Under the pieces are notes generated by a model. That model ran no database searches. It was not told the origin of the DNA and worked only from the letters and a program-made list of their open reading frames with translations. 64,000 bases of DNA, from positions 558,001-622,000 of the forward strand of contig JACCEP010000003.1 in assembly GCA_013416395.1 (NCBI GenBank), read 5' to 3'. Numbering within the stretch: position 1 is the stretch's first letter; each line of letters opens with the position of its first letter. The stretch is from Alcaligenaceae bacterium (GTDB lineage: Bacteria > Pseudomonadota > Gammaproteobacteria > Burkholderiales > Burkholderiaceae_B). This document shows, in pieces, positions 19,728-28,466 of the stretch. Made by a program: the position numbers and the translations under genes.

Positions 19728-19976
19728 GATAGAGACCCCTGCAAAGCCATTGCAATAGCCACAGAAGGGCACAGCAGTTGAACGACGAAGTCAGTCGCGA
19801 TACAGGCCCCGATACAGACCGCTGCAAAGGCGCGGCGAAGGTAACAGCACAGGCGGGACCCGAGGACGACGAAATCGGTTGCAATACACGCCCGATATGG
19901 GGCGTTGCAAAGGCACGGCGACAGCGACAGCGCAGGCAGAGCAGCATTACGACAAAGCCGGTCACCTCGCGTTATA
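19728..19976. repeat. Three degenerate 83-bp tandem repeats
   Basis: Copies at 19728-19810, 19811-19893 and 19894-19976, each exactly 83 bases by my alignment. Each begins GATA(G/C/T)... followed by (C/G)(C/G/T)TGCAAAG(C/G)C, then a purine-rich middle with ACAGC and GACGA, and ends before the next GATA. Copies have diverged considerably. They end against the mmsA terminator. Confidence 0.75.
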
Positions 19977-20006
19977 AAAAACCCTGTCAGTTCAAGACTG
20001 ACAGGG
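19976..20006 (-). terminator. Rho-independent terminator of mmsA
   Basis: Minus-strand hairpin CCCTGTCAG / CTGACAGGG (19982-19990 with 19998-20006, loop of seven) followed on that strand by a T-run (complement of AAAAAA at 19976-19981). It lies 24 bases after the mmsA stop. Confidence 0.9.
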
Positions 20007-20030
20007 CTGTTTATCCAGACGCTGCGACGT

Positions 20031-21578
20031 TTAGCCGTGTGTTGGCATCACAAACTCGTTGCCCTTCTCGATGTTTTCAGGCCAGCGCTGCATGATGGAT
20101 TTTTGCTTGGTGTAAAAGCGCACGCCCTCTTCGCCATAGGCGTGGGTGTCGCCAAACAGACTGCGCTTCCAGCCGCCGAAACCGTGCCATGCCATTGGTA
20201 CAGGAATAGGCACGTTAACGCCCACCATGCCTACCTGGATGCGGCGGGCAAACTCGCGGGCGGTGTGACCATCACTGGTAAAGCACGACACCCCGTTGCC
20301 AAACTCATGCGCGTTGACCAGGTCAACGGCTTCACCCAGATCGTTAACGTGCACGCAAGCAAGCACGGGGCCAAAAATTTCTTCCTTATAGATGCGCATT
20401 TCGGGCGTTACTTTGTCGAACAGCGTGCCACCCGTGTAAAAGCCGTTTTCATGCCCTTCTGCTTTAAAGCCACGACCATCCACCAGCAGTTCGGCGCCCT
20501 GCTCCACGCCAATGGCAATGTAGTTCTCAATGCGCTCCAGCGCCTCTTTGGTTACCACGGGGCCCATCTCTGCATCAAGATGCATACCATCTTTAATCTT
20601 TAGGGTTTTAGTACGCTCAATCAGCAACGGCAGGATTTTTTCTCCGGCCGAGCCTACCAGCACGGCAACCGAAATAGCCATGCAACGCTCACCGGCCGAA
20701 CCGTAGGCAGCACCCACCAATGCATCGACAGTGCGCTCGATATCGCAGTCGGGCATGACAATCATGTGATTTTTAGCACCGCCCAATGCCTGCACGCGTT
20801 TGCCAAAATGTGCACCACGCTCGTAAATATACTGAGCAATAGGCGTGGAGCCCACAAAACTGACCGCAGCAATGTCTTCGTGCTCAAGAATGGCATCGAC
20901 AACCACCTTGTCGCCTTGCACCACGCTAAACACCCCATCAGGCAAACCTGCCTCTTTAAGCAGGCGCGCCATCAACAGCGATGCGCTTGGATCACGCTCG
21001 CTGGGCTTGAGAATAAACGCGTTGCCGGACGCAATAGCCATGGGGAACATCCAGCACGGCACCATGACAGGAAAGTTAAACGGCGTAATGCCAGCCACGA
21101 CGCCCAAAGGCTGGCGCATGGTCCAGTTGTCAATGCCATTGGCGATCTGTTCGGTGTAGTCACCCTTTAACAGCTGAGGAATGCCGCAGGCAAATTCAAC
21201 CACGTCCATGCCGCGCGCAATTTCGCCCTGAGCATCGGTAAACACTTTGCCGTGCTCTGCGCTAATCATGGCGGCCATCTCGTCGGTGTGCTCGGCCATG
21301 AGCGCCAGAAAGCGATTCATGATTCTTGCACGCCGTACCGGCGGCGTATCTGCCCACGCGGGTGCAGCGGCCTTGGCGGCAGCGACGGCCGCATTCAGGT
21401 CTTCGGCTGTCGACAGCACAACCTTGCGGGCAACCTCGCCGGTAGACGGGTTAAAAACATCTTGTTTGCGCTCGCTGCGGCTGGTAGCCAGTTCGCCATT
21501 AATAAAGTTGACGATATCGCTGCTGTCGGTATAACGCGGCTGTGCAGCCAGCGTATCCGTAGAAACCTGATCTTTCAT
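20031..21578 (-). CDS. mmsA: Methylmalonate-semialdehyde dehydrogenase (CoA-acylating)
   Basis: A 515-residue aldehyde dehydrogenase, longer than the usual 500 by a short N-terminal extension. Family landmarks are [19 protein letters not shown], the [10 protein letters not shown] cofactor region, [13 protein letters not shown], and the active-site cysteine in [14 protein letters not shown]. It converts methylmalonate or malonate semialdehyde to propionyl- or acetyl-CoA in valine, thymine and inositol catabolism. GGAGCT precedes the ATG. A LysR gene is divergent, 433 bases away, and a strong terminator follows. The missing partner mmsB is not in the window. Confidence 0.93.
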   Translation of the reverse strand: MKDQVSTDTLAAQPRYTDSSDIVNFINGELATSRSERKQDVFNPSTGEVARKVVLSTAEDLNAAVAAAKAAAPAWADTPPVRRARIMNRFLALMAEHTDEMAAMISAEHGKVFTDAQGEIARGMDVVEFACGIPQLLKGDYTEQIANGIDNWTMRQPLGVVAGITPFNFPVMVPCWMFPMAIASGNAFILKPSERDPSASLLMARLLKEAGLPDGVFSVVQGDKVVVDAILEHEDIAAVSFVGSTPIAQYIYERGAHFGKRVQALGGAKNHMIVMPDCDIERTVDALVGAAYGSAGERCMAISVAVLVGSAGEKILPLLIERTKTLKIKDGMHLDAEMGPVVTKEALERIENYIAIGVEQGAELLVDGRGFKAEGHENGFYTGGTLFDKVTPEMRIYKEEIFGPVLACVHVNDLGEAVDLVNAHEFGNGVSCFTSDGHTAREFARRIQVGMVGVNVPIPVPMAWHGFGGWKRSLFGDTHAYGEEGVRFYTKQKSIMQRWPENIEKGNEFVMPTHG

Positions 21579-22011
21579 GAAAGGAGCTCCGTTATGGTTG
21601 AACTATGCAGAAAGTATAGAAAGCTCCAGCCCATACAACAAGATCGAAAAACTGGATTCATTGTTTAATATAATAAACAGTGTAATCTTCAACCTTTCGC
21701 TGCGTCGAAGATGCCATGGGCTCTGACGGCCTGCTCGTGCGATCGGCTATGCGCGTGTGCAAGTGCACATGAATGGCTAATAGCGCACGGCTACTGTCGC
21801 ACGGCCAATGGCACATGGCACATGGTTCAGAGCATATGGTTAATAGCCGCATAACCAATGGTACTGGGCCAATGACGCTGGGCTAATAGCACATGGCTAA
21901 TGACACGCAGCAACGTCATGCAACGCGGCAATCGGTTCTATCGTATAGCCATGCCGCACTGAAACCGGCAAACAACAGTAACTACCGCCATTTATCACTC
22001 TGGGAGCCTCT
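21579..22011. other. Divergent gap mmsA/LysR with 14-bp repeat tract
   Basis: 433 bases. It holds a degenerate 14-bp tandem-repeat tract at 21773-21906 (reported separately) and presumably the promoters of both flanking genes. The AT-rich stretch next to mmsA (21600-21690) is the likeliest place for the mmsA promoter. Confidence 0.45.
21773..21906. repeat. Degenerate 14-bp tandem repeat, about nine copies
   Basis: Consecutive units read ATGGCTAATAGCGC, ACGGCTACTGTCGC, ACGGCCAATGGCAC, a longer unit of 21 bases, ATGGTTAATAGCCGC, ATAACCAATGGTACT, GGGCCAATGACGCT, GGGCTAATAGCAC and ATGGCTAATGACAC. The consensus is roughly (A/G)(T/G)GGC(T/C)AATRGCAC with one or two bases of length drift. It lies in the shared upstream region of mmsA and the LysR gene. 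Confidence 0.75.
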
Positions 22012-22971
22012 ATGTTGACCGAACACAAACACACAAAAGAGTTAATGTGGTCGCACATCTATTGGCTCAGCATTCTGGAGGATGCGGGCAGCTATACGGC
22101 GGCGGCCCGGCGTCTGGGTGTCAGCAAAGCTGCTGTCAGCCTGCGTATTAATGAGCTCGAACAAGCCTCAGGCGTTGCCCTGGTACGCCGGACAACACGC
22201 AGCGTTCGTCTGACGGAAGCCGGCCAGGCTCTGGTCGACAACACCCGCAACGCCTTTACGCATATCGAACAGGGGTTTGACAGCATTCGCGATCTGGCTG
22301 ACACCCCACAGGGCGTCGTGCGTGTAACCGCCCCCGTAGCGTTAGGCCGACAGAAAATAATGCCGCTCATCAGCGGCTTTCTCGAAGCATTTTCACAAGT
22401 GCGGGTAGAAATTGAAATGTCAGACCACCTTAGCTCGTTAGCGCAAGAAGGCTTTGACCTGGCAATCAGGCATACCAGCAGTGTGCCAGAAACACATGTG
22501 GCCTGGCTGCTCAGGCCTTCTACCAGCCTACTGGTCGCCTCGCCTTCTTACCTGCAGCTACATGGCAAACCTCGCCATCCTGACGCACTCACCGGGCACA
22601 ATTGTCTTTACTATTTGCGTTCGGCCGCCTCGCCGGCCTGGAGCTTTGAGCGAGCCGGCCGCAAGGGCGAACGCCACAGCGTCGCCATACGAGGCAATTT
22701 CAGCGCCAACAACAGTGAGGCCTTGCGCCAGGTGGCGCTCGATGGGCAGGGCATTGCCATATTGCCTGATTTTTCTGCTCAGGAAGACGTTATGGCAGGG
22801 CGACTGATCCTGTTATTGCCCGCCTGGAAACCTGTAGGTGCGTTTGGTGAGGCCATTTACGCCATCCGGCCATACAGCGCACACGTGCCTCGCGCCGTAC
22901 GCGTTTTTGTAGACTATCTGAAAGAACACTTGCACTCAGATGCACAAACCAGCGCCACGCCGCAGGCTTGA
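22012..22971 (+). CDS. LysR-family transcriptional regulator, divergent to mmsA
   Basis: A 319-residue regulator. The winged HTH is near residues 27-62 (YTAAARRLGVSKAAVSLRINELE), with the usual co-inducer domain after residue 95 (GVVRVTAPVALGRQKIMPLI; DLAIRHTS). It belongs to the class with the early RVTAPVALGR motif seen in PecT/DsdC-like or YhjC-like activators. The ATG at 22012 follows GGGAGCC. Divergence from mmsA suggests it regulates that gene; the ligand is unknown. Confidence 0.92.
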   Translation: MLTEHKHTKELMWSHIYWLSILEDAGSYTAAARRLGVSKAAVSLRINELEQASGVALVRRTTRSVRLTEAGQALVDNTRNAFTHIEQGFDSIRDLADTPQGVVRVTAPVALGRQKIMPLISGFLEAFSQVRVEIEMSDHLSSLAQEGFDLAIRHTSSVPETHVAWLLRPSTSLLVASPSYLQLHGKPRHPDALTGHNCLYYLRSAASPAWSFERAGRKGERHSVAIRGNFSANNSEALRQVALDGQGIAILPDFSAQEDVMAGRLILLLPAWKPVGAFGEAIYAIRPYSAHVPRAVRVFVDYLKEHLHSDAQTSATPQA

Positions 22972-22981
22972 AGGCGCAGAC

Positions 22982-24133
22982 TTAATGACCGCTCCCCGAT
23001 CGGGCACTGGCTGCCAGCCACACCCGCATGCAGTCGCGCGCGCGCTGTCTCAGATAGCCCGCGCCCTGCTCGCAAGCTTGCTGCAGCGTGACAGGGCCTG
23101 GCGTCAGGCTGAAGGCTGCGGTAATGCCTGCCGCGTAAACTTCTTCGTAGCCTTCACCCAGCGCACCCACAAGCGCGATAACCGGTATCCCTTGCCTGGC
23201 GGCCACACGCGCTACCCCAACCGGCGTTTTCCCGAGCACGGTCTGGGCATCCATTTTCCCTTCGCCGGTAAACACCAGATCAGCCCCCTCCATGGCTTGG
23301 GCAAGGCATGAAAGCTCGGCAATCAGCTCTACCCCCGGTCTAAAGTCTGCGTCAAAACATGTTTTGATGGCAAACCCAAGGCCTCCCGCCGCACCCATGC
23401 CGGGCAGATTTCGCTCGTCTTTTTCAAACTGCCGGGCGCACACGTCGGCAAAATGACCCAGCGCCTGATCAAGAACCTGAACGTCCTGCTCAGAAGCCCC
23501 CTTTTGCGGCCCGAATATGGCGGAGGCGCCACGTGGCCCGCACAACGGATTGTCGACGTCGACCGCAATATCGAAGCGCACCTGCTTCATGCGCGGATCA
23601 ACCTCATCAAGACAGACGCGCGCCAACTGGCTCAGCGCTGCGCCACCTGCAGGCAACTCATTGCCTTGCGCATCAAACAAGTGAGCGCCCAAGGCCTGCA
23701 GCAACCCCGCCCCGCCGTCATTCGTGGCGCTGCCGCCGAGACCGACCGCAATATGCATCGCACCCGCCTCAACAGCATCTTTGATGAGCTGCCCCACCCC
23801 ATAACTGCTGGCTTGCAAGGGTCGGCGTTCTGTCTCTGGAATTTGCTCCAGCCCTGCTGCGGCTGCCATCTCAATAAATGCCTTGCCATCGCCCAGCCAG
23901 CCCCAGCTCGCCTGATGTTTCTGACCATTGGCGTTGAGCACAGTCAAGGTACGCTGCTCGCCACCGGTGGCAGCCAGCACGGCCTCGAGCGAACCCTCTC
24001 CGCCATCAGCCATGGGCACACAAACAGTCTGCGCCTGCGGCATCGCGTCCCGGATGCCCGCCGCCATGGCCTCGGCCACCGCCCGCGCACTCAGGCTCTC
24101 TTTGAATGAATCTGGGGCGATGATAATGCGCAT
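22982..24133 (-). CDS. garK: Glycerate 2-kinase
   Basis: A 383-residue kinase of the GK-I (GarK/GlxK) family, phosphorylating glycerate to 2-phosphoglycerate. Landmarks are MRIIIAPDSFKESLSA, the MADGGEGSLEAVLAATGG loop, GLGGSATNDGGAGLLQALG (phosphate binding), and GMGAAGGLGFAIKTCFDADFRPG with DLVFTGEGKMDAQT. Length is typical. It is convergent with the LysR gene (10-base gap) and lies downstream of a D-2-hydroxyacid dehydrogenase on the same strand, which together suggest the glyoxylate/tartronate-semialdehyde or hydroxypyruvate route to 2-phosphoglycerate. Confidence 0.93.
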   Translation of the reverse strand: MRIIIAPDSFKESLSARAVAEAMAAGIRDAMPQAQTVCVPMADGGEGSLEAVLAATGGEQRTLTVLNANGQKHQASWGWLGDGKAFIEMAAAAGLEQIPETERRPLQASSYGVGQLIKDAVEAGAMHIAVGLGGSATNDGGAGLLQALGAHLFDAQGNELPAGGAALSQLARVCLDEVDPRMKQVRFDIAVDVDNPLCGPRGASAIFGPQKGASEQDVQVLDQALGHFADVCARQFEKDERNLPGMGAAGGLGFAIKTCFDADFRPGVELIAELSCLAQAMEGADLVFTGEGKMDAQTVLGKTPVGVARVAARQGIPVIALVGALGEGYEEVYAAGITAAFSLTPGPVTLQQACEQGAGYLRQRARDCMRVWLAASARSGSGH

Positions 24134-24331
24134 GATGTTCCTGTGTGAAAAAGTCGATTAAAAAAGCATGTGGTCAGTACGTCATTGCCAGCACGTAGGG
24201 CGGCAAGTACCACCACGTAGAGCGGCAAGTACCACCACCTGAGACGGCGGAGTGCCAACTTTAAAGGCACACCGCCACCATCCGTATGAAGTGCACTGTC
24301 TATCAATGCTTATCAGCGTGCAACACGGCTG
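24134..24331. other. Intergenic gap with 22-bp repeats
   Basis: 198 bases between the hydroxyacid dehydrogenase and glycerate kinase genes. Other than the repeat at 24192-24257, nothing is recognised. Confidence 0.4.
24192..24257. repeat. 22-bp tandem repeat, two good and one degenerate copy
   Basis: Copies at 24192-24213 and 24214-24235 differ by one base (CACGTAGGGCGGCAAG vs CACGTAGAGCGGCAAG, each followed by TACCAC). A third, weaker copy runs 24236-24257. The tract is between genes in a probable operon. Confidence 0.8.
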
Positions 24332-25309
24332 TCAGCGCCGGGGCGTGACCACATTACGCGGCTCACCACGTTGAAACGCGTCGACGTTGTCGATCAGCTG
24401 ATCAGCCAGAAACTGAATTGCCTCCTGGCTTGCCCAAGCCACATGGGGCGTAAGAACAAAATTGGGCATATCAAGCAATTGCATTAACGGGTGGTCTTTC
24501 TCGGGCGGCTCAGGCGTGGTGACATCAAAGCCGGCGCCTCCAAGCTGCCCTGAACGCATGGCATCGACCAGTGCCGCCTCATCGACCAAACCGCCCCGTG
24601 CGGTATTGACCAGCAAAGGCTTACGCTTCATACGAGCGAACTCTTCAGCCCCGATCAGGCCACGCGTTTGTTCGGTGAGCGGGCAATGCAGCGTAATGAT
24701 GTCGCTTTGTTCAAGAAATTTATCAAAGGGCGTGTACAGACTACCCTGATCGTTGCGGCCCTTACGCGCCGCAAACAATACCCGCATGCCCAGGGCGCGG
24801 CCTATGCCTGCCACCGCCTGACCCAGTGCGCCTTCACCAACAATACCCAGGGTGGAACCCGCCAGATCTTTAATGGGGTAATCAAAATAGCAGAACTGCT
24901 GCGCCTCTTGCCACCGCCCGGCCTTGACCGACTCGCTGTAGGCCACAATACTGCGACGCAGTGCAAAAATGAGCGCAAACGTATGCTCAGGCACGGTGCG
25001 CGTGGCATAGCCGCGTATGTTGGAAACGACAATACCTTTGTCGGCACAAGCGGCAAGATCGATATTGTCGGTACCAGTTGCAGCAAGGGCAATCATCTTG
25101 AGCTTGGGCGCAGCCTCAATCGCAGCCCGGTCCAGCTTTACCTTGTTGAGGATGACAATGTCGGCATCGGCGATACGCTCCGGGGCCTGCTCGCGGCTAG
25201 TGCGCCCGTATACTTTAAGCTCATGCGCAAACGACGGCGAACGTAACGTTGTTTGCGGCGATATCGTTTCACGGTCGAGAAACACCACCTGCATATTGCC
25301 CCCAGTCAT
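24332..25309 (-). CDS. D-2-hydroxyacid dehydrogenase (hydroxypyruvate/glyoxylate reductase-like)
   Basis: A 325-residue NAD(P)-dependent dehydrogenase. The Rossmann motif appears as GIVGEGALGQAVA (consensus GxGxxG); catalytic Arg in NTARGGLVDE, Glu in TPEPPEKDHPL, and His in LTPHVAWAS. It should reduce hydroxypyruvate or glyoxylate, or oxidise D-glycerate. The ATG at 25309 has AAGGAGAT seven bases upstream and is clearly preferred; the frame extends to 25945 but that extra part is antisense to the S9 peptidase. The glycerate kinase downstream on the same strand supports a glycerate pathway role. Confidence 0.92.
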   Translation of the reverse strand: MTGGNMQVVFLDRETISPQTTLRSPSFAHELKVYGRTSREQAPERIADADIVILNKVKLDRAAIEAAPKLKMIALAATGTDNIDLAACADKGIVVSNIRGYATRTVPEHTFALIFALRRSIVAYSESVKAGRWQEAQQFCYFDYPIKDLAGSTLGIVGEGALGQAVAGIGRALGMRVLFAARKGRNDQGSLYTPFDKFLEQSDIITLHCPLTEQTRGLIGAEEFARMKRKPLLVNTARGGLVDEAALVDAMRSGQLGGAGFDVTTPEPPEKDHPLMQLLDMPNFVLTPHVAWASQEAIQFLADQLIDNVDAFQRGEPRNVVTPRR

Positions 25310-25432
25310 AAGATCTCCTTGTAGTTCATATTGCCTCTTTTCGTCATTGAGGTCATCTGGCGATATAGTAATGTGATTCTTGCATTCATCAAGTGCCATA
25401 CCATGGCGCGCAACCAAAAAGGCCCGACACAC

Positions 25433-27286
25433 ATGCCGCCAAAACACTATGCGATTGAAGATTTCTTCCGCAACCCCGCGCGGGGCTACTTTCGTCTTGC
25501 AGACAATGGTGCCCTGCTCGGCTTCATGGAACCGGCCAGTATAGACGGCAAGCCAGCCCGCATGAACGTATTCGTGCAGCCACTTGAAGGCAGCAAGCCC
25601 ACAGGCCAGCCGCGTCAACTCACACAGGAAACCGAACGCGACATTGCGCAGTATTTCTGGAAGGGTTCCGACGTTGTTATTTATGAAAAAGACTTCAACG
25701 GCGACGAGAACTTTCATGTGCTGGCCGTCGATGTGCACACTGGGCAAGTCACTGACCTTACGCCGTTTCCGGGCGTGCGTGCCAGTATCCAGGATGACCT
25801 GGTCGACGACCCCCAGCACGTACTCATCAGTCATAACCAGCGTAACGCCGAAGTATTCGATGTTTATCGCGCCAACGTACATAGTGGTGAACTCACCCTG
25901 GTGGCCGAAAACCCGGGTAATGTAGTGGGATGGCAAACCGATCACATGGGCCAGGTGCGTGCCGCTCTGGCCAGCGACGGGCTGGACACCGTGGTGCTGT
26001 ATCGCGACACTGAATCAGAACCTTTTCGTGAACTGATCAAGGCTGATTTCCGCACCTCCATCTACCCCGAGTTTTTCACGCCTGACAACCGCGAACTGTA
26101 TGCGTTCAGCAACCGCGGGCGCGACAACGTCGCGTTAGTCATCATCGATCCCGCCAAGCCCAATGAAGAACGCATGGTTTTTGAGGTACAGGGCTATGAC
26201 CTCGATGGCGCCGGCTATTCGCACCAGCGCCAGGTGCTTACCATGGTCAGTTACCAAACCGACAAGCCCCAGTATCATTTTTTTGACGAGCTGACCGCCC
26301 AGCGCTTTGCGCGTATCCGTGAAAAGTTACCAGGCTATGAAGTGGCTCTGCAAAGCGAAACCCGCGACGAGAACAAGTACATCGTTGCCGCCTACAACGA
26401 CCGCAGCCCCGGCAGCCGCTATATCTATGACACGGGGCTCAACACCCTCGATAAACTGGCCGATATCAACCCGGCACTGCCCGAGCATGACATGGCGACC
26501 ATGCAGCCCATTACGTTTCAGTCACGCGATGGTCTGACTATTCATGGCTACCTCACCTTGCCAGTGGGGCGTGAAGCCCAAGGCTTGCCCTGCATCATCA
26601 ACCCGCACGGCGGCCCATGGGTACGCGACAGCTGGGGCTTTAACCCAGAGGTGCAGTTCATGGCCAACCGGGGCTATGCGGTATTGCAAATTAATTACCG
26701 CGGTTCTACGGGTTACGGTCGCAAATTCTGGGAAGCCAGCTTCGGGCAATGGGGGTTGAGCATGCAAGACGATATCACTGACGGGGTACAGTGGCTTATC
26801 GGCCAGGGCATTGCTGATCCGTCACGTATCGCCATTTACGGTGGCAGCTACGGGGGCTATGCCACGCTGGCGGGTATCGTCTCCACACCCGATCTTTACG
26901 CTGCCGCGGTCGATTACGTTGGAGTATCCAATCTGCTCACTTTCCTCACTACCATTCCACCTTACTGGAAGCCAATGCTGACCAAAATGCATTGCATGGT
27001 GGGCGACCCTGAGAAAGACCGCCAACGCCTTGAGGCCACCTCTCCCGCCTTAAACGCCGACAAAATCCGGACGCCACTGTTTATTGCCCAGGGCGCCCAC
27101 GACCCGCGTGTCAATAAAAACGAAAGTGATCAGATGGTTGATGCACTGCGTGCGCGTGGCGTAGAAGTCGAGTACATGGTGAAAGACAATGAAGGCCATG
27201 GCTTTCACAATGACGAGAACAAGTTTGAGTTTTATGCGCGCATGGAGGCTTTTCTGGCGCAACATCTCAAGCCGGCCAGCACGTAA
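25433..27286 (+). CDS. S9 family prolyl oligopeptidase-like peptidase
   Basis: A 617-residue serine peptidase, cytosolic as no signal peptide is seen. An N-terminal beta-propeller (about residues 1-370) precedes an alpha/beta-hydrolase domain. The catalytic triad is Ser472 in GGSYGG, Asp557 in GAHDPR, and His589 in NEGHGF. The two candidate starts are 25403 (MARNQKG) and 25433 (MPPKHYAIEDFFRNP); the latter is given because it begins at the conserved part and has an AAGG at a usable distance. It is divergent from the hydroxyacid dehydrogenase. Such enzymes cleave short peptides, often acylated or proline-containing; substrate not inferable. Confidence 0.93.
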   Translation: MPPKHYAIEDFFRNPARGYFRLADNGALLGFMEPASIDGKPARMNVFVQPLEGSKPTGQPRQLTQETERDIAQYFWKGSDVVIYEKDFNGDENFHVLAVDVHTGQVTDLTPFPGVRASIQDDLVDDPQHVLISHNQRNAEVFDVYRANVHSGELTLVAENPGNVVGWQTDHMGQVRAALASDGLDTVVLYRDTESEPFRELIKADFRTSIYPEFFTPDNRELYAFSNRGRDNVALVIIDPAKPNEERMVFEVQGYDLDGAGYSHQRQVLTMVSYQTDKPQYHFFDELTAQRFARIREKLPGYEVALQSETRDENKYIVAAYNDRSPGSRYIYDTGLNTLDKLADINPALPEHDMATMQPITFQSRDGLTIHGYLTLPVGREAQGLPCIINPHGGPWVRDSWGFNPEVQFMANRGYAVLQINYRGSTGYGRKFWEASFGQWGLSMQDDITDGVQWLIGQGIADPSRIAIYGGSYGGYATLAGIVSTPDLYAAAVDYVGVSNLLTFLTTIPPYWKPMLTKMHCMVGDPEKDRQRLEATSPALNADKIRTPLFIAQGAHDPRVNKNESDQMVDALRARGVEVEYMVKDNEGHGFHNDENKFEFYARMEAFLAQHLKPAST

Positions 27287-27598
27287 GAAAGTGATTGCAA
27301 CGTCATGCCGCGTTAGACCACGGCCTGGGTACAGCGTTATTGCTTCCCGAATTCGGGTCGTGCAGCACCGCTGCTTCACGACGCTTTCACGCCCTCTTCT
27401 CGACCTCTGCACGACCTACGTCGGGTTTATGTCCATACCCATAATTACACCGTCTTAAAATTTGTACGGTTTGCAGGCCCCCCATCATCAATAGTGGGCC
27501 TGCTCTATATATGTTTACGCTAAGTCAGTATTCGTCGCGCAGCAAAAATCTGCGCTTATTTATCCGGCTTTAAAACCGGCTTCTCCCGGAGTTTACAC
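27287..27598. other. Intergenic gap, weak hairpin
   Basis: 312 bases between the peptidase and GST genes. An inverted repeat GCAGGCCC / GGGCCTGC (27473-27480 with 27496-27503) is followed by TCTATATATGTTT and may terminate the peptidase transcript. A TATATAT around 27506 and a TTTACG... run could belong to a GST promoter. Nothing else seen. Confidence 0.45.
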
Positions 27599-28204
27599 AT
27601 GAAGCTTTACTACCTGCCTGGTGCCTGCCCTCTGGCGTCGCACATTACCCTTGAGTGGATAGGTAAACCATACGAGGCCATTAAAGTGGGTCGCGACGAA
27701 ATTAAACAAGCTGAGTACCTGGCGAAAAACCCCATGGGGTCGGTGCCTGTGCTCGAAGATGGCGATTTCACACTAACCCAGAGTGCCGCGATTCTTGAGT
27801 ACCTGGCCGAGCTTAACCCCGAGGCAGGCCTCATGCCAGACAACATCCATGACCGCGCTGAAGTACGACGTTGGCTGGGCCTGTGCAATTCTGACATTCA
27901 TCGCACGTTTACCAATATTTTTGGCGCAGCCGCATTGGTGTCTGACGAGGCCAGCCAGGAAGAGCTCTATAAAAACTCAGCCATTAAACTGACGCATATT
28001 TTCGAGATTATTGAAAAGCAACTGGAAGGCAACGTATGGATAGCGGGTGCCAGATCCATTGTTGACCCTTATCTGTACACGCTATTGCGTTGGGCCAAGG
28101 CCAAGGGCGTAAATGTAGGCAGCAAAAACCTTGAGGCCTTTTACACGCGCATGGAAGCTGACCCCGGCGTCCAGGCAGCCTTGACAGCACAAGGTCTGAG
28201 CTAA
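27599..28204 (+). CDS. gst: Glutathione S-transferase, beta class
   Basis: A 201-residue GST. The N-terminal thioredoxin-like domain has MKLYYLPGACPLASHITLEW, with Cys10 as in bacterial beta-class enzymes, and the cis-proline motif GSVPVLEDG. The sequence NPMGSVPVLEDGDFTLTQSAAILEYLAE carries the glutathione-binding SAAI turn (the usual ESxAI). A helical C-terminal domain follows. It would conjugate or reduce small electrophiles or disulfides in the cytosol. Start ATG follows CGGAG. It stands alone. Confidence 0.94.
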   Translation: MKLYYLPGACPLASHITLEWIGKPYEAIKVGRDEIKQAEYLAKNPMGSVPVLEDGDFTLTQSAAILEYLAELNPEAGLMPDNIHDRAEVRRWLGLCNSDIHRTFTNIFGAAALVSDEASQEELYKNSAIKLTHIFEIIEKQLEGNVWIAGARSIVDPYLYTLLRWAKAKGVNVGSKNLEAFYTRMEADPGVQAALTAQGLS

Positions 28205-28466
28205 GAAAACTTGGGGGAGAGGCCAGGCTTCCGCGTTCATGAACGGATAACACAGCTCAACCCTGCATGGTTCTGGCAACCGAGCTGAAATAGCTGAGAT
28301 ACAAGGGTTGCCATAAGGCAATGTAACGAGTCTTTGGCACGACCGACGTCGTGCTCACGCTATGTGTTCGAAACAGCCAGGTTTTGCGTGCAATGCATAA
28401 AGCCAAGACAGCACGGCGGCAAGCTTACACCCCGCCGCCCTAGACCTATGCTGTAAGCGCTACGGC
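28205..28466. other. Intergenic gap after livF and GST
   Basis: 262 bases between convergent GST and livF. A GC hairpin GGCGGC / GCCGCC at 28415-28439 near the livF stop may end that transcript, but there is no T-run. Confidence 0.4.

Larger units (their letters stand above)
19556..20030. other. Long intergenic gap: tandem repeats and a terminator
   Basis: 475 bases between mmsA and epd. It contains three degenerate 83-bp tandem copies and the mmsA terminator, reported separately. The rest, upstream of epd (19556-19727), should hold the epd promoter; no ORF there is convincing. Confidence 0.5.

Noticed and set aside
19905-20603. 232-residue plus-strand open frame over the mmsA end and terminator
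   Set aside because: It crosses a terminator and the 83-bp repeats and is antisense to mmsA; no domain seen.
21773-21906. CRISPR array
   Set aside because: The repeated units are 14 bases and contiguous with no unique spacers, and no cas genes are nearby.
23453-24109. 218-residue plus-strand open frame antisense to glycerate kinase
   Set aside because: The glycerate kinase on the minus strand has all family motifs; the shadow has none.
25310-25945. Upstream extension of the hydroxyacid dehydrogenase frame, opposite to the S9 peptidase
   Set aside because: The true start at 25309 has a strong SD and the extension has no family similarity; it is antisense to the peptidase gene.
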